NCBI RefSeq assembly: GCF_012939955.1 | Contig: NZ_SPMY01000026.1 | Span: 1 to 42,799, forward strand | Direction: 5' to 3' | DNA: 42,799 bases | DNA from: Candidatus Accumulibacter phosphatis | Lineage (GTDB): Bacteria; Pseudomonadota; Gammaproteobacteria; Burkholderiales; Rhodocyclaceae | Shown: positions 42,074 through 42,799 of the stretch, in pieces | Position numbering within the stretch: the stretch's first letter is position 1 | How the letters are laid out: every line of letters starts with the position of its first letter | Made by a program: the position numbers and the translations under genes | Notes under the pieces: generated by a model | Told to the model about the DNA's origin: nothing | The model's database searches: none | What the model saw: the letters and a program-made list of their open reading frames with translations, nothing else

Positions 42074-42799
42074 CTATGCCTCTGGCGGGTCCTCGCGAGC
42101 AGTGGCTGGTCGTGGAAGCACCGGGGCGCGCTCGATCCGCAAAGGCCCACGGAAATTGATATCACGCTGAGGAAAGGGGATTTCGATGCCCTCTTCGCGG
42201 AACGCGGCATCGATGGCACGATTGATGTCGCTGATCACGCGCTGGCGCCGGTCGACTTCGCGGATAAAGGCGCGCAGCTCGAACATCAGCGCGCTGTCAC
42301 CGAAGCTCAGAAACAGTGCATAAGGCTCGGATAGCTCCGGGTTGCCTCTGATGACTTCCGGGTGATTGTTGGCGACCTCGTGAAGCGTCTCGATGACTCT
42401 CTCGACGTTGCTGCCGTAGGCAACGCCTATGGGTACCGTGATCCTTCCCCAGGTGTTGCGCAGCGTCAGGTTGGTCACCTGGCCTGAGATCAGGTCCGAG
42501 TTGGGCACGATCACATCGGCACGTTCCAAGGTGCGTATGGTCGTCGTGCGTATGCTGATGCGCTCGACGTAACCCTCGGTGCCGCCGACGATGATCCTGT
42601 CGCCGGACTTCACCGGCCGCTCCACCAGCATGATGATGCCAGATACGAAGTTATTGATGACATTCTGCAGGCCAAAACCAATGCCCACCGACATCGCACC
42701 GGCAATGATGGCCAGATTGGTGAACTGGATGCCGGCGATCGATAGCGCGACGATGACCGAAAGAGCCACTGCCAGGTAACCGAAAGTGGTGACCAGAGC
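42074..42799 (-). CDS. MscS-type mechanosensitive channel, N-terminus cut by the window
   Basis: Open at the window's end, so the start is not seen. The pore helix and beta domain of MscS are plain: GIQFTNLAIIAGAMSVGIGF, GLQNVINNFVSGIIMLVERP, IVGGTEGYVERISIRTTTIR, and VIVPNSDLISGQVTNLTLRN, followed by the C-terminal cage (EEGIEIPFPQRDIN). The sequence preceding the pore helix suggests a larger, MscK/YbiO-like member. It releases solutes on osmotic downshock. The Pro-rich tail ends at 42074. Confidence 0.93.
   Translation of the reverse strand, partial: ALVTTFGYLAVALSVIVALSIAGIQFTNLAIIAGAMSVGIGFGLQNVINNFVSGIIMLVERPVKSGDRIIVGGTEGYVERISIRTTTIRTLERADVIVPNSDLISGQVTNLTLRNTWGRITVPIGVAYGSNVERVIETLHEVANNHPEVIRGNPELSEPYALFLSFGDSALMFELRAFIREVDRRQRVISDINRAIDAAFREEGIEIPFPQRDINFRGPLRIERAPVLPRPATAREDPPEA

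Noticed and set aside
1-42799. CRISPR arrays, rRNA or tRNA genes, prophage
   Set aside because: No regularly spaced repeats, no tRNA-like cloverleaf or rRNA segments were recognised. The 'phage holin family' gene at 31454 is a metabolic-operon gene, not a prophage.

Overview
The window looks like a high-GC betaproteobacterium of the Rhodocyclales, most like 'Candidatus Accumulibacter' or a close relative. I infer this from the protein flavour, a PEP-CTERM protein behind a sigma-54 promoter, a cbbR/fbp/prk Calvin-cycle cluster, an ahcY gene behind an SAH riboswitch, and several insertion-sequence remnants. No database search was possible.

Layout. 1-795: 3' part of an IS1380-type element inserted into the 5' end of pilB. 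703-4462: pilB (N-terminus replaced), pilC, pilD. 4580-8783: a housekeeping run (FmdB zinc ribbon, DUF502 membrane protein, aspS, a secreted barnase-like RNase next to a barstar inhibitor, nudB). 8746-9240: a small cysteine-rich CWC protein and a weak ORF, on the minus strand. 9382-10371: rpoH behind a perfect CIRCE operator, ending in a terminator. 10455-13496: prkB and fbp on the minus strand, divergent from cbbR. 13610-15356: two transposase remnants flanking a PEP-CTERM protein gene. 15469-26774: a copper/silver island on the minus strand: cusF-cusC-cusB-cusA, a decayed RES toxin, a broken copper P-type ATPase, a cytochrome remnant, and a sensor kinase with its response regulator. 27104-32657: M20 amidohydrolase, rapZ, a NusG-II protein, then SAH riboswitch-ahcY-holin-like-metF. 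32667-35994: a TfoX-N protein, then a tightly packed J-domain gene and three conserved-looking genes of unknown function. 36055-42799: EamA transporter, methyltransferase, a second (broken) two-component pair, a CDF metal exporter, dtd, bacterioferritin and an MscS-type channel cut by the window end.

How genes work together. The cus operon, the ATPase remnant and the adjacent kinase/regulator form a copper/silver defence locus, though several parts carry lesions. ahcY and metF belong to the methionine/SAM cycle, and the riboswitch senses the AhcY substrate. cbbR probably controls fbp-prkB. RpoH probably answers to both HrcA (through CIRCE) and heat shock.

Caution on sequence quality. At least five frames break at mononucleotide runs that are exactly one base too long (19449-19456, 33256-33263, 33475-33481, 38892-38899, 41294-41302), and other single-base indels hit copA and both response regulators. 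Some 'pseudogenes' here are therefore probably sequencing or assembly errors. In contrast, the missing middle of copA, the missing middle of the second kinase, and the IS junction in pilB are larger structural changes that a homopolymer error cannot explain.
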